DNA of 64,000 nucleotides from Nitrosarchaeum sp. GTDB taxonomy: Archaea; Thermoproteota; Nitrososphaeria; Nitrososphaerales; Nitrosopumilaceae. The notes under the pieces were generated by a model. The model was not told where the DNA came from. It was given only the letters and a program-made list of their open reading frames with translations, and searched no databases. Position 1 is the first letter of the stretch. Every line of letters begins with the position of its first letter. The translations under genes were made by a program, and so were the position numbers. Shown in pieces: positions 42,561-51,791 of this stretch. Where the stretch lies: contig BGOU01000004.1 in NCBI GenBank assembly GCA_003569705.1, positions 1-64,000 of the forward strand, written 5' to 3'.

Positions 42561-43703
42561 TACGTCCGCTTTATCTGTTTTTTCCCAAGTGAATTCAGGC
42601 TCATTTCTTCCAAAATGTCCATATGCTGCTGTTTTTCTATAAATTGGTCTTTTCAAGTCAAGTTGTGAAATAATTCCTGATGGTTTCATGTTAAAATTCT
42701 TTCTAACTAATTCTTCTATTTCTTTTTCTGGAATCTTACTAGAGTCAAATGTGTTAACATAAAGTGAAACTGGTTCAGCCACTCCTATTGCATATGCTAA
42801 TTGAACTTCACATCTTTCAGCCAAACCTGCAGCCACAATATTTTTGGCAATATATCTACACATGTAACATGCAGATCTATCTACCTTTGAAGGATCTTTT
42901 CCTGAGAAAGCTCCACCACCATGCCTTCCAAATCCACCATAACTATCTACAATTATTTTTCTTCCTGTAAGTCCACTGTCTCCATGTGGCCCTCCTATCA
43001 CAAATTTTCCTGTAGGATTAATATGAGTTTTAATTTGGTCATTCCAAAGATTTCCTAAAACTGGTTTGATTACCTTATCGATAATTTCTTTTGATATTTG
43101 TTCTTGTGAAATTTCAGGTGCATGTTGAGTTGAAATAACTATTGTTTCAATTTTTGTTGGTTTGTTATTTTCATATCTAACAGAAACCTGTGATTTTCCA
43201 TCAGGTCTTACCCAAGGCAAAACTTTGTTTTTTCTAACTTCTGCTAGTTTTTGTGTTAATTTGTGTGCAAGTAATATCGGCATTGGCATAAGTTCTTTGG
43301 TTTCATTTGTAGCATAACCAAACATCAATCCTTGATCTCCTGCTCCTTGTTCTTTCTCTTCAGTTGCAGTTACTCCTTGACTAATATCTGGACTTTGAGA
43401 ATGTAATCTTAGTGTAACTTGACAAGACTCAGTATCAAACATCAAATCTTTGTTATCGTATCCGATTTCTCTAATTACTTTTCTAACTAATTCCTCTTGA
43501 GATTTCTTGTCGAAATTAGCTTTTGATGTTACTTCTCCTGCAACTGCCACAAAATCTGTAGTAACCATTGTTTCAATTGCTACTCTAGAGTCTGGATCTT
43601 GTCTGAGAAATTCATCTAAAAATGCATCTGAAATTTGATCACATATCTTATCTGGATGACCTTCGGTAACTGATTCTGAAGTAAACAGAAAATTATTAGT
43701 CAT
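42537..43703 (-). CDS. metK: S-adenosylmethionine synthetase, bacterial-type MetK
   Basis: Makes SAM from methionine and ATP; the corrin methyltransferases here all use SAM. The 388-residue protein has the bacterial/eukaryotic MAT motifs [55 protein letters not shown] and [20 protein letters not shown], unlike the diverged archaeal-type enzyme. This suggests an old transfer from bacteria. It lies 8 bases after the LSm gene, probably in one transcript. Intact. Confidence 0.96.
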   Translation of the reverse strand: MTNNFLFTSESVTEGHPDKICDQISDAFLDEFLRQDPDSRVAIETMVTTDFVAVAGEVTSKANFDKKSQEELVRKVIREIGYDNKDLMFDTESCQVTLRLHSQSPDISQGVTATEEKEQGAGDQGLMFGYATNETKELMPMPILLAHKLTQKLAEVRKNKVLPWVRPDGKSQVSVRYENNKPTKIETIVISTQHAPEISQEQISKEIIDKVIKPVLGNLWNDQIKTHINPTGKFVIGGPHGDSGLTGRKIIVDSYGGFGRHGGGAFSGKDPSKVDRSACYMCRYIAKNIVAAGLAERCEVQLAYAIGVAEPVSLYVNTFDSSKIPEKEIEELVRKNFNMKPSGIISQLDLKRPIYRKTAAYGHFGRNEPEFTWEKTDKADVLKKAAGL

Positions 43704-43711
43704 AAGAACCC

Positions 43712-43954
43712 CTAGAGTTCGTCTTCTAGTTTGATAAATAATACGTTATTGCCTCTAACAATTACTCTACCGTAATTTGCAATTACTTTACCATCGTGGA
43801 ATTCTTCTGCATCAGTCATGATTAAATTCATGTATGAGTCAACGTTATCCATCTTTCCTTTGTATTCAACTTCATTTTTCAGTCTTACAGTAACTTTCTT
43901 CTTGGTGCTTTTTTGAAGAGTTGTTAATGGTCTTTTTGCACTAGTTTGTGACAC
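43712..43954 (-). CDS. LSm/Sm-like RNA-binding protein
   Basis: Archaeal Sm-like proteins form heptameric rings that bind U-rich RNA. The 80-residue protein has the Sm1 motif ([24 protein letters not shown] is the region; core VDSYMNLIM) and the Sm2 motif [16 protein letters not shown]. It has a short basic N-terminal extension. Directly upstream of metK. Confidence 0.92.
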   Translation of the reverse strand: MSQTSAKRPLTTLQKSTKKKVTVRLKNEVEYKGKMDNVDSYMNLIMTDAEEFHDGKVIANYGRVIVRGNNVLFIKLEDEL

Positions 43955-44063
43955 TAATTATTCACTTGTTTTGCTTACGTTGTTCTCTAGAATAAAAGCC
44001 TTGCCTCTTTTGTGAATTATGAAATCCCTTAAATTTTTTCATCATTTTTAGATAATTACACAA

Positions 44064-44723
44064 ATGATCTCTACAGGATTACAAAAATTAGACGAATTTT
44101 TATCTGGTGGAATACCTAATGGTGTAATTACTGACATTTATGGTGGAAGTGGAACTGGTAAAACTCAACTATTATTTCAAATCTGCATAAATGCAATAAA
44201 AAATGGAGGTAATGTTCTATATCAAGATACAACAGGTAGTTTTAGACCTGAACGAATTATTGAAATTCAAAAACAACAAAATTTAACATTTGACATTCTT
44301 GAAAAAATAACAGTTTCACGAATTACTAATACTTCTGAGCAAATCAAATCAATTGATATTATGAATGTCTCAAATTTTTCTCTAATTGTGATTGATAACA
44401 TTACTGATTTATTTTCCTTTGAATATCCAAAAGAAAATACAACATTTGAAAAGAATTCCTTATTTATCAAATATGTTCATAATTTATCATTAGTTGCAAT
44501 TAATAAAAAAATTCCTATTATTATTACTAATATGATTAGAAACATAGAAGGCACAGAAATGGAAAATATGAGAACAGCGATTGATCTATTTACGCACATT
44601 AAAATTAAACTTACAAAAATTTCCTCAAAATTTCATGCAGAAATAAGATGGCTTCTTCATCAAACTCATTTTTCTTATAAAATAGATGCTACCGGATTAT
44701 CTGATTATACTGAAGATATTTAA
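44064..44723 (+). CDS. radB: RadB-like RecA-family ATPase
   Basis: RecA-fold protein with Walker A GGSGTGKTQLLFQ (about residues 27-39) and Walker B SLIVIDNITDLF. The length of 219 residues, lack of the RadA N-terminal HhH domain and the start TGLQKLDEFLSGGIPNGVIT suggest the RadB type, which modulates recombination. The C-terminal DNA-binding loops are short. RadA/KaiC paralogs cannot be ruled out. It stands two genes ahead of the Lhr helicase. Confidence 0.78.
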   Translation: MISTGLQKLDEFLSGGIPNGVITDIYGGSGTGKTQLLFQICINAIKNGGNVLYQDTTGSFRPERIIEIQKQQNLTFDILEKITVSRITNTSEQIKSIDIMNVSNFSLIVIDNITDLFSFEYPKENTTFEKNSLFIKYVHNLSLVAINKKIPIIITNMIRNIEGTEMENMRTAIDLFTHIKIKLTKISSKFHAEIRWLLHQTHFSYKIDATGLSDYTEDI

Positions 44724-44745
44724 CCTTCAATCATAAAGTTTAGCA

Positions 44746-44865
44746 ATGGCAGGAATTTTTGATTTAATTCCAATAATTACTATAGTCTTATTTACACTTG
44801 GACTAGTTGGCGTAATAGTTTATGAAAAATCACAATCAAATACAACAAAAGAATCAGTTTCCTGA
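44746..44865 (+). CDS. Candidate 39-residue membrane peptide
   Basis: ATG 44746 opens MAGIFDLIPIITIVLFTLGL followed by VGVIVYEKSQSN: one transmembrane segment and a polar tail. It begins 22 bases after the radB-like stop and overlaps the Lhr start by 44 bases. The hydrophobic pattern and clear start argue for a gene; the size and overlap argue against. Function unknown. Confidence 0.4.
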   Translation: MAGIFDLIPIITIVLFTLGLVGVIVYEKSQSNTTKESVS

Positions 44866-47575
44866 TTCAATACTTGATTCCCTGTTTGCTCATTTTGGAT
44901 TTACTGATCTTACCGAAATTCAGAAAAAAGCCTCGCCTATAATTTTACAAAAAAAAGACTGTCTAGTAATTGCACCCACTGGTTCTGGCAAAACAGAATG
45001 CTCTGTAATTCCAATTTTTTCACTAGTAAAGAAATCAAAAAAACTTGGAAAAATTAAAGTTCTTTACATTACTCCTTTACGAGCACTAAATCGAGATGTG
45101 TTTCGAAGGATTACCAAATATGCACAATATAATGATCTTTCAATTGAAATCCGACATGGTGATACAACTCAGACTGCAAGAAGAAAAATTACTGAAAATC
45201 CTCCAGATGTTCTAATAACAACTCCTGAAACCCTAGTTATTCTTCTCACGCAGATAAAGATGTTAGATGCATTATCTGAACTTGAGTGGATTGTTATTGA
45301 TGAGGTACATGAATTACTTGCTAGCGAAAGAGGTTCTCAACTATCATTAAGTATAGAGCGATTACAGATTAATTCAAAACTATATCTTACAAAAATTGGA
45401 TTATCTGCAACTGTTGGTAATTTCAAAGAAGCTGGAAAATTTGTGGTAGGAACTAAAAGAAAATGCCAAATTATTAGAGATACTTCTGTTCGAAATTATG
45501 ATGTTGAAGTTAAATTTGTAAATGGGACCATTTCAGATGTTGCAGATAAAATAATTGAGCATGTTTTAGAATTAAATTTGGATTCACCTATACTTCTTTT
45601 TACTAATACCAGGGGAGAGGCTGAATTTTTAGCTTCTATACTAAAAGAAAAATCAACTATCAATATAGAATTACATCATGGATCATTATCAAAAGAGGTG
45701 CGAGAGGACACCGAGCTTACATTAAGAGAAGGAAAACGTGGAATTGTAGTTTGTACTTCTTCACTTGAATTAGGATTGGATATAGGTTCAATAGAGTTGG
45801 TAATTCATTATGGTTCTCCTAGGCAAGTATCAAAACTAATTCAAAGAATAGGACGTAGTAGACATAACAGAGATGCTTCTGCTAAGGGGTTAATAATTAC
45901 AAATAATTCTGATGATGAATTTGAAGCAAGAGCAATACTAGATCGTGTTAAAGAAGGTTCTATAGAAGAGCAAAAAATTCATGATGGCTCTCTAGATGTA
46001 CTTGCACATCATCTTGTTGGAATGACAATGCAACTTGGAGAAATCTCTGTGAATTTAGCATTAGAAATAATAAACAATGCGTATCCATTTAGAAATTTAC
46101 AATTAGATGATTTATTGGACGTTTTAGATTTGCTTGATTCTAACTATTTGATCTTCTTTGATAGAACAAAAATGACTTTTTGGAAAAAAGGACGTTCCTT
46201 CAAATATTACTTTGAAAATCTTTCTACAATTCCTGATATTCTTAAATTCAAAGTATTTGATAGTGTTGGAAAAAAAATCATTGGAACATTAGATCAAAGA
46301 TTTGTAGGTGATTTTGGAGATTCCGGAAACATCTTTGTTCTAAAAGGCTCACAATGGAGAATACTTAATGTTGATGAAAAATCATTTTCAGTAAATGTTG
46401 AACCCTTTAGAGGGGGAAGCATAACTGTTCCTTATTGGGAAGGAGAAAGTATTCCTGTTGATTATAATACTGCAAAAAAAGTTGGAACATTTCGTAGTAA
46501 AGTAAAAAATGGATCATTGAAATTAATCAATAAAACTATTGAAGAATTAAGTTTTAATGAAATTCCAGATGAAAAAAATATTGTTATAGAATCTAGTCGT
46601 TTACAAGGTTCCATAGTAATACATTCTTGTTTTGGAACAAAAATTAATTCAACATTATCTGCCTTACTTTCTGCAATGATATCATCAATGTTAGGTTTCA
46701 TGGTTGATTCACGCTCTGATGGTTATAGGATAGTTTTATCTTCTAGATCAAGAATTTCCGAAAAACTTTTTCTTGAAGTTATAAAAGACAATTATAATCT
46801 TTATTCAATTGTAACTGCTTCTTTGACAGGAACTCATAATGTAAATTGGAAAACATGGTGTGTTGCAAAAAAATTTGGAGTTGTTGGAAGAGGAGCAATT
46901 TATGAAAAAAAATCAGCCCGATTTTTATATGAAAGATATGTTAAAACATCTCTTGTAAAAGAAGCACTACGTGAATTATTTCATGATAAATACGATCTCG
47001 AAAATACAGATAAAATTCTGAAAAAAATTAGAGATAGTGAAATTACAATTAAATGGCTAGAAGTAGATACATTTTCAAAATTAGCTGAGCCAATTTTAGA
47101 TCACACTGCAAAATATTATTCTTCTCCTGCTAATCTTGACAAAGGGATAATTGATCTTGTAAAAGCAAGGTTGGCAAAGACAAAACATCGCCTTATTTGT
47201 GCACGATGTGGTAAATGGGAGCGAGTAATGGAGACAAACGAGGTCAAAAATATACTGATTTGTCCTTATTGTAAAGCAAGACAAATCACTGCCACTTTTT
47301 ATTCGGATTATGATCTTCCAAAAATAATACGTAAAAAATATGAAGGAAAAAAACTCTCTTTAGATGAAAAACACAAGTTTGATCGAGCCTGGAAAGTCTC
47401 TTCTTTAATAGAAAATTTTGGAAAAATTGCAATAACTGTCATATCTGGATATGGAGTTGGTGCTGACACTGCTGCACGGATATTGCGAAATATGGTCGAC
47501 GAAGAACACCTCTTTAAGCAAATCTATGAAGCAGAAAGACAATATGTTGTAACTAGAGGATTTTGGGATTCTTAA
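44822..47575 (+). CDS. lhr: Lhr-type ATP-dependent DNA helicase
   Basis: Superfamily 2 helicase of the Lhr-core type involved in archaeal DNA repair. The 917-residue protein has motif I APTGSGKTECSV (about 51-62), Ia TPLRALNRDVF, motif II IDEVHELL, motif III LSATVGN, and motif VI QRIGRSRHNRD, then the WH and Lhr-specific domains. A zinc site (CARCGKWE and CPYCKAR) sits near residue 800. It could start at ATG 44822 or slightly later; the first conserved block is LFAHFGFTDLTEIQKKA. Its 3' end overlaps the convergent RPA gene by 4 bases. Confidence 0.93.
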   Translation: MKNHNQIQQKNQFPDSILDSLFAHFGFTDLTEIQKKASPIILQKKDCLVIAPTGSGKTECSVIPIFSLVKKSKKLGKIKVLYITPLRALNRDVFRRITKYAQYNDLSIEIRHGDTTQTARRKITENPPDVLITTPETLVILLTQIKMLDALSELEWIVIDEVHELLASERGSQLSLSIERLQINSKLYLTKIGLSATVGNFKEAGKFVVGTKRKCQIIRDTSVRNYDVEVKFVNGTISDVADKIIEHVLELNLDSPILLFTNTRGEAEFLASILKEKSTINIELHHGSLSKEVREDTELTLREGKRGIVVCTSSLELGLDIGSIELVIHYGSPRQVSKLIQRIGRSRHNRDASAKGLIITNNSDDEFEARAILDRVKEGSIEEQKIHDGSLDVLAHHLVGMTMQLGEISVNLALEIINNAYPFRNLQLDDLLDVLDLLDSNYLIFFDRTKMTFWKKGRSFKYYFENLSTIPDILKFKVFDSVGKKIIGTLDQRFVGDFGDSGNIFVLKGSQWRILNVDEKSFSVNVEPFRGGSITVPYWEGESIPVDYNTAKKVGTFRSKVKNGSLKLINKTIEELSFNEIPDEKNIVIESSRLQGSIVIHSCFGTKINSTLSALLSAMISSMLGFMVDSRSDGYRIVLSSRSRISEKLFLEVIKDNYNLYSIVTASLTGTHNVNWKTWCVAKKFGVVGRGAIYEKKSARFLYERYVKTSLVKEALRELFHDKYDLENTDKILKKIRDSEITIKWLEVDTFSKLAEPILDHTAKYYSSPANLDKGIIDLVKARLAKTKHRLICARCGKWERVMETNEVKNILICPYCKARQITATFYSDYDLPKIIRKKYEGKKLSLDEKHKFDRAWKVSSLIENFGKIAITVISGYGVGADTAARILRNMVDEEHLFKQIYEAERQYVVTRGFWDS

Positions 47576-48966
47576 TTTTTCTTTGTAATTTTAGAAAATG
47601 CTGTAAGGGTCAATTCGATTCTTCCTTCTAAACCTGCTTTCGCATTTACTCCTGTTATTGAAATTATTTCTCCCAATTCACATTTGTCTATCAGTCTAGC
47701 TTGATTTCTCCATCCTTTAACCCAAATTTGACCAGTATCGTCTTCAACAAACATCTCTGATAATAGAACTGATTCTCCAGATTTGGTTTGAATTTCTCGT
47801 CTTTCTGGAATTTTAAGTACTATAGATTCAATACAGTAATTCCCATCTACTTTAACTTCATTAATCTTTGTTCTTATCTTTGCCAATGATGGAATTGATT
47901 CATCATTTTCTAATTTTCTTACAAATGAATTATTATCTAATGTAACAGAGTTTCCGTACACTTTTGATGGCATGCACTCAATAACATCACCCTCGTTACA
48001 AATACTAGAATTTGATTGCTCAGTAATGTTGTAAATATTTTTTTTATTATCAATGCCTAAAATCATATTCTTTCCATTTTCTGTTGTTACAATTGAAAGA
48101 ATTCTTACAATTACAGGCTCTGCTTCTTTACCACCTTCAATTTCAATTATTGTTGAATCATTACCGTGAATTTCTAGTCCTTGATTCCCATTTTTTATAT
48201 TAATACCAAGTAATCTAACTTTGGCACCTTGAGAAATCATATTTGGAATATCTGATTCATCTTTTCCCCATAAAACTACCCTCATGGTACTGCCCTCTTT
48301 TCCTTTTAGCCTCATTCTCAGTGCTTTTCCAGGCTGACCTCGCGAATTTGTAAATTCCATACTATTTACAACACCATCTATCATTCCTGTAATTACAAGA
48401 TCTTTTTGTCCCTCTTGTAGCTCACTGATATCTTTTGTAATCTTATCTATAGTTGGAATTTCGCTTTTGTTATCTGTTATTTCTATATTGGAACCTGAAC
48501 CAATGTTAATAGTTGGAGATCCATTAAGATCTGATTTTACATATGCTTTAATAATTTTAATTAAATCTCCTGGCTTGATATTTTCAATTCCAGGAAGATT
48601 TGCTTTATCATCCCATAATTTTACACTAGCAGTTGAATTTGTATCATATACTGTCATGGTCCTAAGATAAAAAGGCGAACCATCTTTGCGAGAAAATTGT
48701 TTTGCAGGAGATACATTGAGAACTCTGGTTTCTAAAGAGATCTCTTTTGCACCTGCATAAAGATCCTTTAAACCCATTTCAACTTTTAATGGTCCTGATA
48801 AAGAAATTCCAAAATCAGACGCAATCAAAAATAGAGCACCTTGATCTGTTAGATAACCCGCTCCGATCTTCTCTTTTTTCTGTTTAATTTGCTCTTTAAT
48901 GTCCTCTCTAGTTAATTCTGGTTTTTGTTCTAGTAATTTATCTACAAGAATATCAAATTCAGACAA
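47572..48966 (-). CDS. rpa: Replication protein A-like ssDNA-binding protein
   Basis: A single-strand DNA-binding protein with several OB folds. The 464-residue product starts with a helical domain (LTREDIKEQIKQKKEKIGAG), then OB folds at about 75-170 (FYLRTMTVYDTNSTASVKLW), 180-270 (MRMRLKGKEGSTMRVVLWGKD pattern) and 365-460 (MFVEDDTGQIWVKGW). The repeated VKLWDD/VVLWGKD/VKGWRN strands are typical of archaeal RPA. No Cys zinc finger is evident. Intact. Confidence 0.9.
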   Translation of the reverse strand: MSEFDILVDKLLEQKPELTREDIKEQIKQKKEKIGAGYLTDQGALFLIASDFGISLSGPLKVEMGLKDLYAGAKEISLETRVLNVSPAKQFSRKDGSPFYLRTMTVYDTNSTASVKLWDDKANLPGIENIKPGDLIKIIKAYVKSDLNGSPTINIGSGSNIEITDNKSEIPTIDKITKDISELQEGQKDLVITGMIDGVVNSMEFTNSRGQPGKALRMRLKGKEGSTMRVVLWGKDESDIPNMISQGAKVRLLGINIKNGNQGLEIHGNDSTIIEIEGGKEAEPVIVRILSIVTTENGKNMILGIDNKKNIYNITEQSNSSICNEGDVIECMPSKVYGNSVTLDNNSFVRKLENDESIPSLAKIRTKINEVKVDGNYCIESIVLKIPERREIQTKSGESVLLSEMFVEDDTGQIWVKGWRNQARLIDKCELGEIISITGVNAKAGLEGRIELTLTAFSKITKKN

Positions 48967-49138
48967 TTCATTGTCTGTAAATTAGTTCTATTAATAAAAA
49001 TTTCATTATAATTTTGTAGTATGTATAATCTCAAATTGATCGCTAAATTGCATCTTTTTTGTTTATTCAAATAATTCCTATCATGACTATGGTGATTTAC
49101 CTCATTAACTAAATTAGTAAGAAGATCGCACTCTTTTC

Positions 49139-50077
49139 ATGTCCTGCATTAATGTTGAACATTTATCAAAATTATATGGATCTGTAAAAGCAGTTGATGA
49201 TATTGTTTTATCGGTAAAATCTGGCCAAGTTTTTGGATTTTTAGGTCCTAATGGTGCAGGAAAATCAACTACTATCAAACTTCTAACAACACTAATTCCA
49301 CCCTCAAGTGGCTCTCTGATGATTTTAGGAATAAATGCAATCGAAAATCCTCTACAAATTCGTCATAAAATTGGTGTAGTTTTACAACAACCTAGCTATG
49401 AACCAACATTAACTGTTGAAAAATCTCTTGATAAATATGGCATGATGTGGAATGTTCCAAAAATTGAACGTAAAAAAAGAATGGAAGAACTCCTAAAAGA
49501 TTTTGATTTGGTAGATATTCGTAAGAAAAGAAACGAAGATCTATCCATTGGTCAGAGAAGAAGAGTACAGGTAGCTCGTGAATTTATGCATGATATGGAT
49601 CTTTTATTCCTAGACGAACCAACTGTGGGATTAGATCCTAGCGCTCGAAGAAAATTGTTGGATTATTTAAAAAATAAAGTAAAAACAGGTTTGACAATAT
49701 TTTATACTACACATATCCTAAGTGAAGCTGAATATCTTTGTGATGAAATAGCTATTATAGATAAAGGAAAAATTCTTACTGTAGATACACCTGAGGCTTT
49801 AAAAAAGAGATTTGGGAAAGAAAAAACAATAAAAATTCATTTATTAGAAAAACAAAATGAAATAACAACTTTTCTTTCAGGTATTATTGATTGTAAAATT
49901 GATTTTGATAATGGAACTAATATTGTAATTCGTTCAGAGCAATCTGAATTGGTATTATTACAAGTTTTACGAATTCTAAATGATAATCAAATTGAGATAG
50001 AGGATCTATCTGCCGTTCCTACAAATCTTGAGGAGATCTTTTTAAAAATGGTGAGTGATAATGCATCCAATAATTAG
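49139..50077 (+). CDS. ABC transporter ATP-binding protein (ABC-2 type exporter)
   Basis: Nucleotide-binding subunit of an ABC-2 exporter. The 312-residue protein has Walker A FLGPNGAGKSTTIKLL, Q-loop VVLQQPSYEP, signature LSIGQRRRVQVARE, Walker B LLFLDEPTVGLDPSARR and the H-loop in YTTHILSEAEYL, followed by about 90 residues of C-terminal domain, as in DrrA-like proteins. It overlaps the permease start, so both form one unit. Substrate unknown; drug, lipid or polysaccharide export all fit. Confidence 0.92.
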   Translation: MSCINVEHLSKLYGSVKAVDDIVLSVKSGQVFGFLGPNGAGKSTTIKLLTTLIPPSSGSLMILGINAIENPLQIRHKIGVVLQQPSYEPTLTVEKSLDKYGMMWNVPKIERKKRMEELLKDFDLVDIRKKRNEDLSIGQRRRVQVAREFMHDMDLLFLDEPTVGLDPSARRKLLDYLKNKVKTGLTIFYTTHILSEAEYLCDEIAIIDKGKILTVDTPEALKKRFGKEKTIKIHLLEKQNEITTFLSGIIDCKIDFDNGTNIVIRSEQSELVLLQVLRILNDNQIEIEDLSAVPTNLEEIFLKMVSDNASNN

Positions 50078-50822
50078 ACTTGTTAATAGAAATTTAACAA
50101 TATCCATTAATCCTGGATTTTTGATCTGGCAAGTAGTATTTCCTTTAATTTACATTTTTGTTGCTGGTTATGCTTACACATCATTAATTGAAGTAGTCCC
50201 TTTTGGTAACAAAAGTATTGGATATCCTGCATTTTTGGCATCAGGTATGATTGGATTTAACATCATGAATAGTACTCTTATCTCAGGAATAATAATTTGG
50301 AATGATAGGAGGCATGGAATGTTTGAGCAAATAATGTCAGGTCCATTTACACGAACTGATTATATTTTGAGTAATATTTGCACTATTGGAATTGTGGGAT
50401 TAGTAAGTGCATCTTTAATTGCACTTGTTGGATATCCTGTATTTTTTGAATCAATTGAATTTACTGTGTTTACCATTCCTATGATTATTTTTGCTGCACT
50501 TGTCGGCTCTGTTTTGTTTGGCTCAATTGCATCGATAATTTCTACCCGATTACGTTCTAGTGAAGGATTTAATGTAATAATTAACACTGTTTTTCTATTC
50601 CTTGCATTTGTTAGTACGGCATTTTATCCAGCTTCGGGTTCACCAGAACCCCTTAGAACAGCTTTTTATCTAAATCCTCTTACTTACTTGGTTGATGTTA
50701 TACGCGCTGGTATTTTTGGTAATATTACAGAATTTGTAATTATGGAGATGGGTGTTTTAGTTGTTATTGCATCATTATTTTTTATAATCGCAACAAAATT
50801 ACTTACAAAATTAGACTTTTAA
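50061..50822 (+). CDS. ABC-2 type transporter permease
   Basis: Membrane subunit of the exporter. The 253-residue protein has about six transmembrane helices and the ABC-2 signature region with GMFEQIMSGPFTRTDYILS in the coupling loop and NPLTYLVDVIRAGIFG near the C-terminus. ATG 50061 (MHPIIRLVNRN) is preferred to an in-frame GTG two codons earlier. Overlaps the ATPase gene by 17 bases and the convergent dehydrogenase-like gene by 4. Confidence 0.9.
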   Translation: MHPIIRLVNRNLTISINPGFLIWQVVFPLIYIFVAGYAYTSLIEVVPFGNKSIGYPAFLASGMIGFNIMNSTLISGIIIWNDRRHGMFEQIMSGPFTRTDYILSNICTIGIVGLVSASLIALVGYPVFFESIEFTVFTIPMIIFAALVGSVLFGSIASIISTRLRSSEGFNVIINTVFLFLAFVSTAFYPASGSPEPLRTAFYLNPLTYLVDVIRAGIFGNITEFVIMEMGVLVVIASLFFIIATKLLTKLDF

Positions 50823-51574
50823 TCATTAGGATTTTTAACATCGCTAAAACTCTTGTATAGATCATTTATTTTTTTAATTAGATCTAAATTATCATATTTC
50901 GCTAAACTTAGATTTGGTATGACACAGTGACCTCCTATTATTCCAGGGTACATCTTTGGTCTATTTCCTAAATTTTCATGAATTTCATCTGCAAATTTCC
51001 ACATCTCATCAAAATCTATTTTTTCTTTATCACAAATCATTTTTGTAATCTGAGCATAATTGATTAGCCATCCATAATACGTTGTATCTACTAAAATTTT
51101 TGCCAATTCAGCAGTTTTAGTAGTAGACATCCATTGTATTTTTTGAAATCTCTTTTCTACCTCTAATTTAATTTTAGGATTAATCTCAGCCTTGTCTGAA
51201 GAGACGAATTTTGTGTATTTTTTTATATCATCTAAAAATCTTCTATGTACTCCACGTACTGGTGAAAATAAAATAGGCAAATCAAATTTGTCTTGAAGAT
51301 TTTTTGTAGTACCTGGCTTTACAGTAGAATGGATAATAACAACTTGCAAGTCGTTAATTTTCTTAATCCAATTTGTCGCAATTTCTAAAAATTCATTTAA
51401 TTCTCCTGGAAGACAAATGTGTAGATATTCTGGATTTTCTATGGGAATATTTTCAGAATAGTTTTTACATTTTGATTTATCACTGTCTATTCCTACACAA
51501 TTAAAACCACGTTGAACAAGTAATTCAAACAGAGTAGAACCTACTTCCCCCATCCCTAAAATGATATCAGTCAT
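50819..51574 (-). CDS. UDP-sugar/GDP-mannose 6-dehydrogenase-like protein, short form
   Basis: Rossmann-fold protein beginning MTDIILGMGEVGSTLFELL with the NAD-binding glycines, then VVIIHSTVKPGTT and an active-site-like GIIGGHCVIPN, the motif that carries the catalytic Cys in UDP-ManNAc and UDP-Glc dehydrogenases. At 251 residues it is well short of the usual 400 or more and lacks the UDP-binding C-terminal domain. So it may act on another sugar or be a binding protein. With DUF354 and AglB it fits surface-glycan metabolism, but that is inference. Confidence 0.72.
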   Translation of the reverse strand: MTDIILGMGEVGSTLFELLVQRGFNCVGIDSDKSKCKNYSENIPIENPEYLHICLPGELNEFLEIATNWIKKINDLQVVIIHSTVKPGTTKNLQDKFDLPILFSPVRGVHRRFLDDIKKYTKFVSSDKAEINPKIKLEVEKRFQKIQWMSTTKTAELAKILVDTTYYGWLINYAQITKMICDKEKIDFDEMWKFADEIHENLGNRPKMYPGIIGGHCVIPNLSLAKYDNLDLIKKINDLYKSFSDVKNPND

Positions 51575-51643
51575 TTGTTACCATCTGAAAATTCACAGTG
51601 TTATATTCGTGTTACAGTGGATGTTTATTTTTTAATAAATAAG

Positions 51644-51716
51644 TAGTCCTGCCCAGACTCGAACTGGGGTTAAGGGCTTCAAAGGCCCCTGTGCTTGACC
51701 GCTACACTACAGGGCT
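51644..51716 (-). tRNA. tRNA-Gln(UUG)
   Basis: Minus-strand cloverleaf: acceptor AGCCCTG with CAGGACT (A1-U72; one C-A mismatch at position 3-70), D-arm GTGT/GCAC, anticodon stem GGGGC/GCCCT with loop CTTTGAA (anticodon TTG), T-arm CCCAG-TTCGAGT-CTGGG, discriminator A, no CCA encoded. In archaea this tRNA is first charged with Glu and then amidated by GatDE, whose genes are at 58.5-61.7 kb. Confidence 0.9.
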
Positions 51717-51791
51717 GACAAAAAGGAGCAACATGATTCCCTTAATGAACTTTTTATTTACGTTTATTTCTAAACTAAAATCAATTCATAA

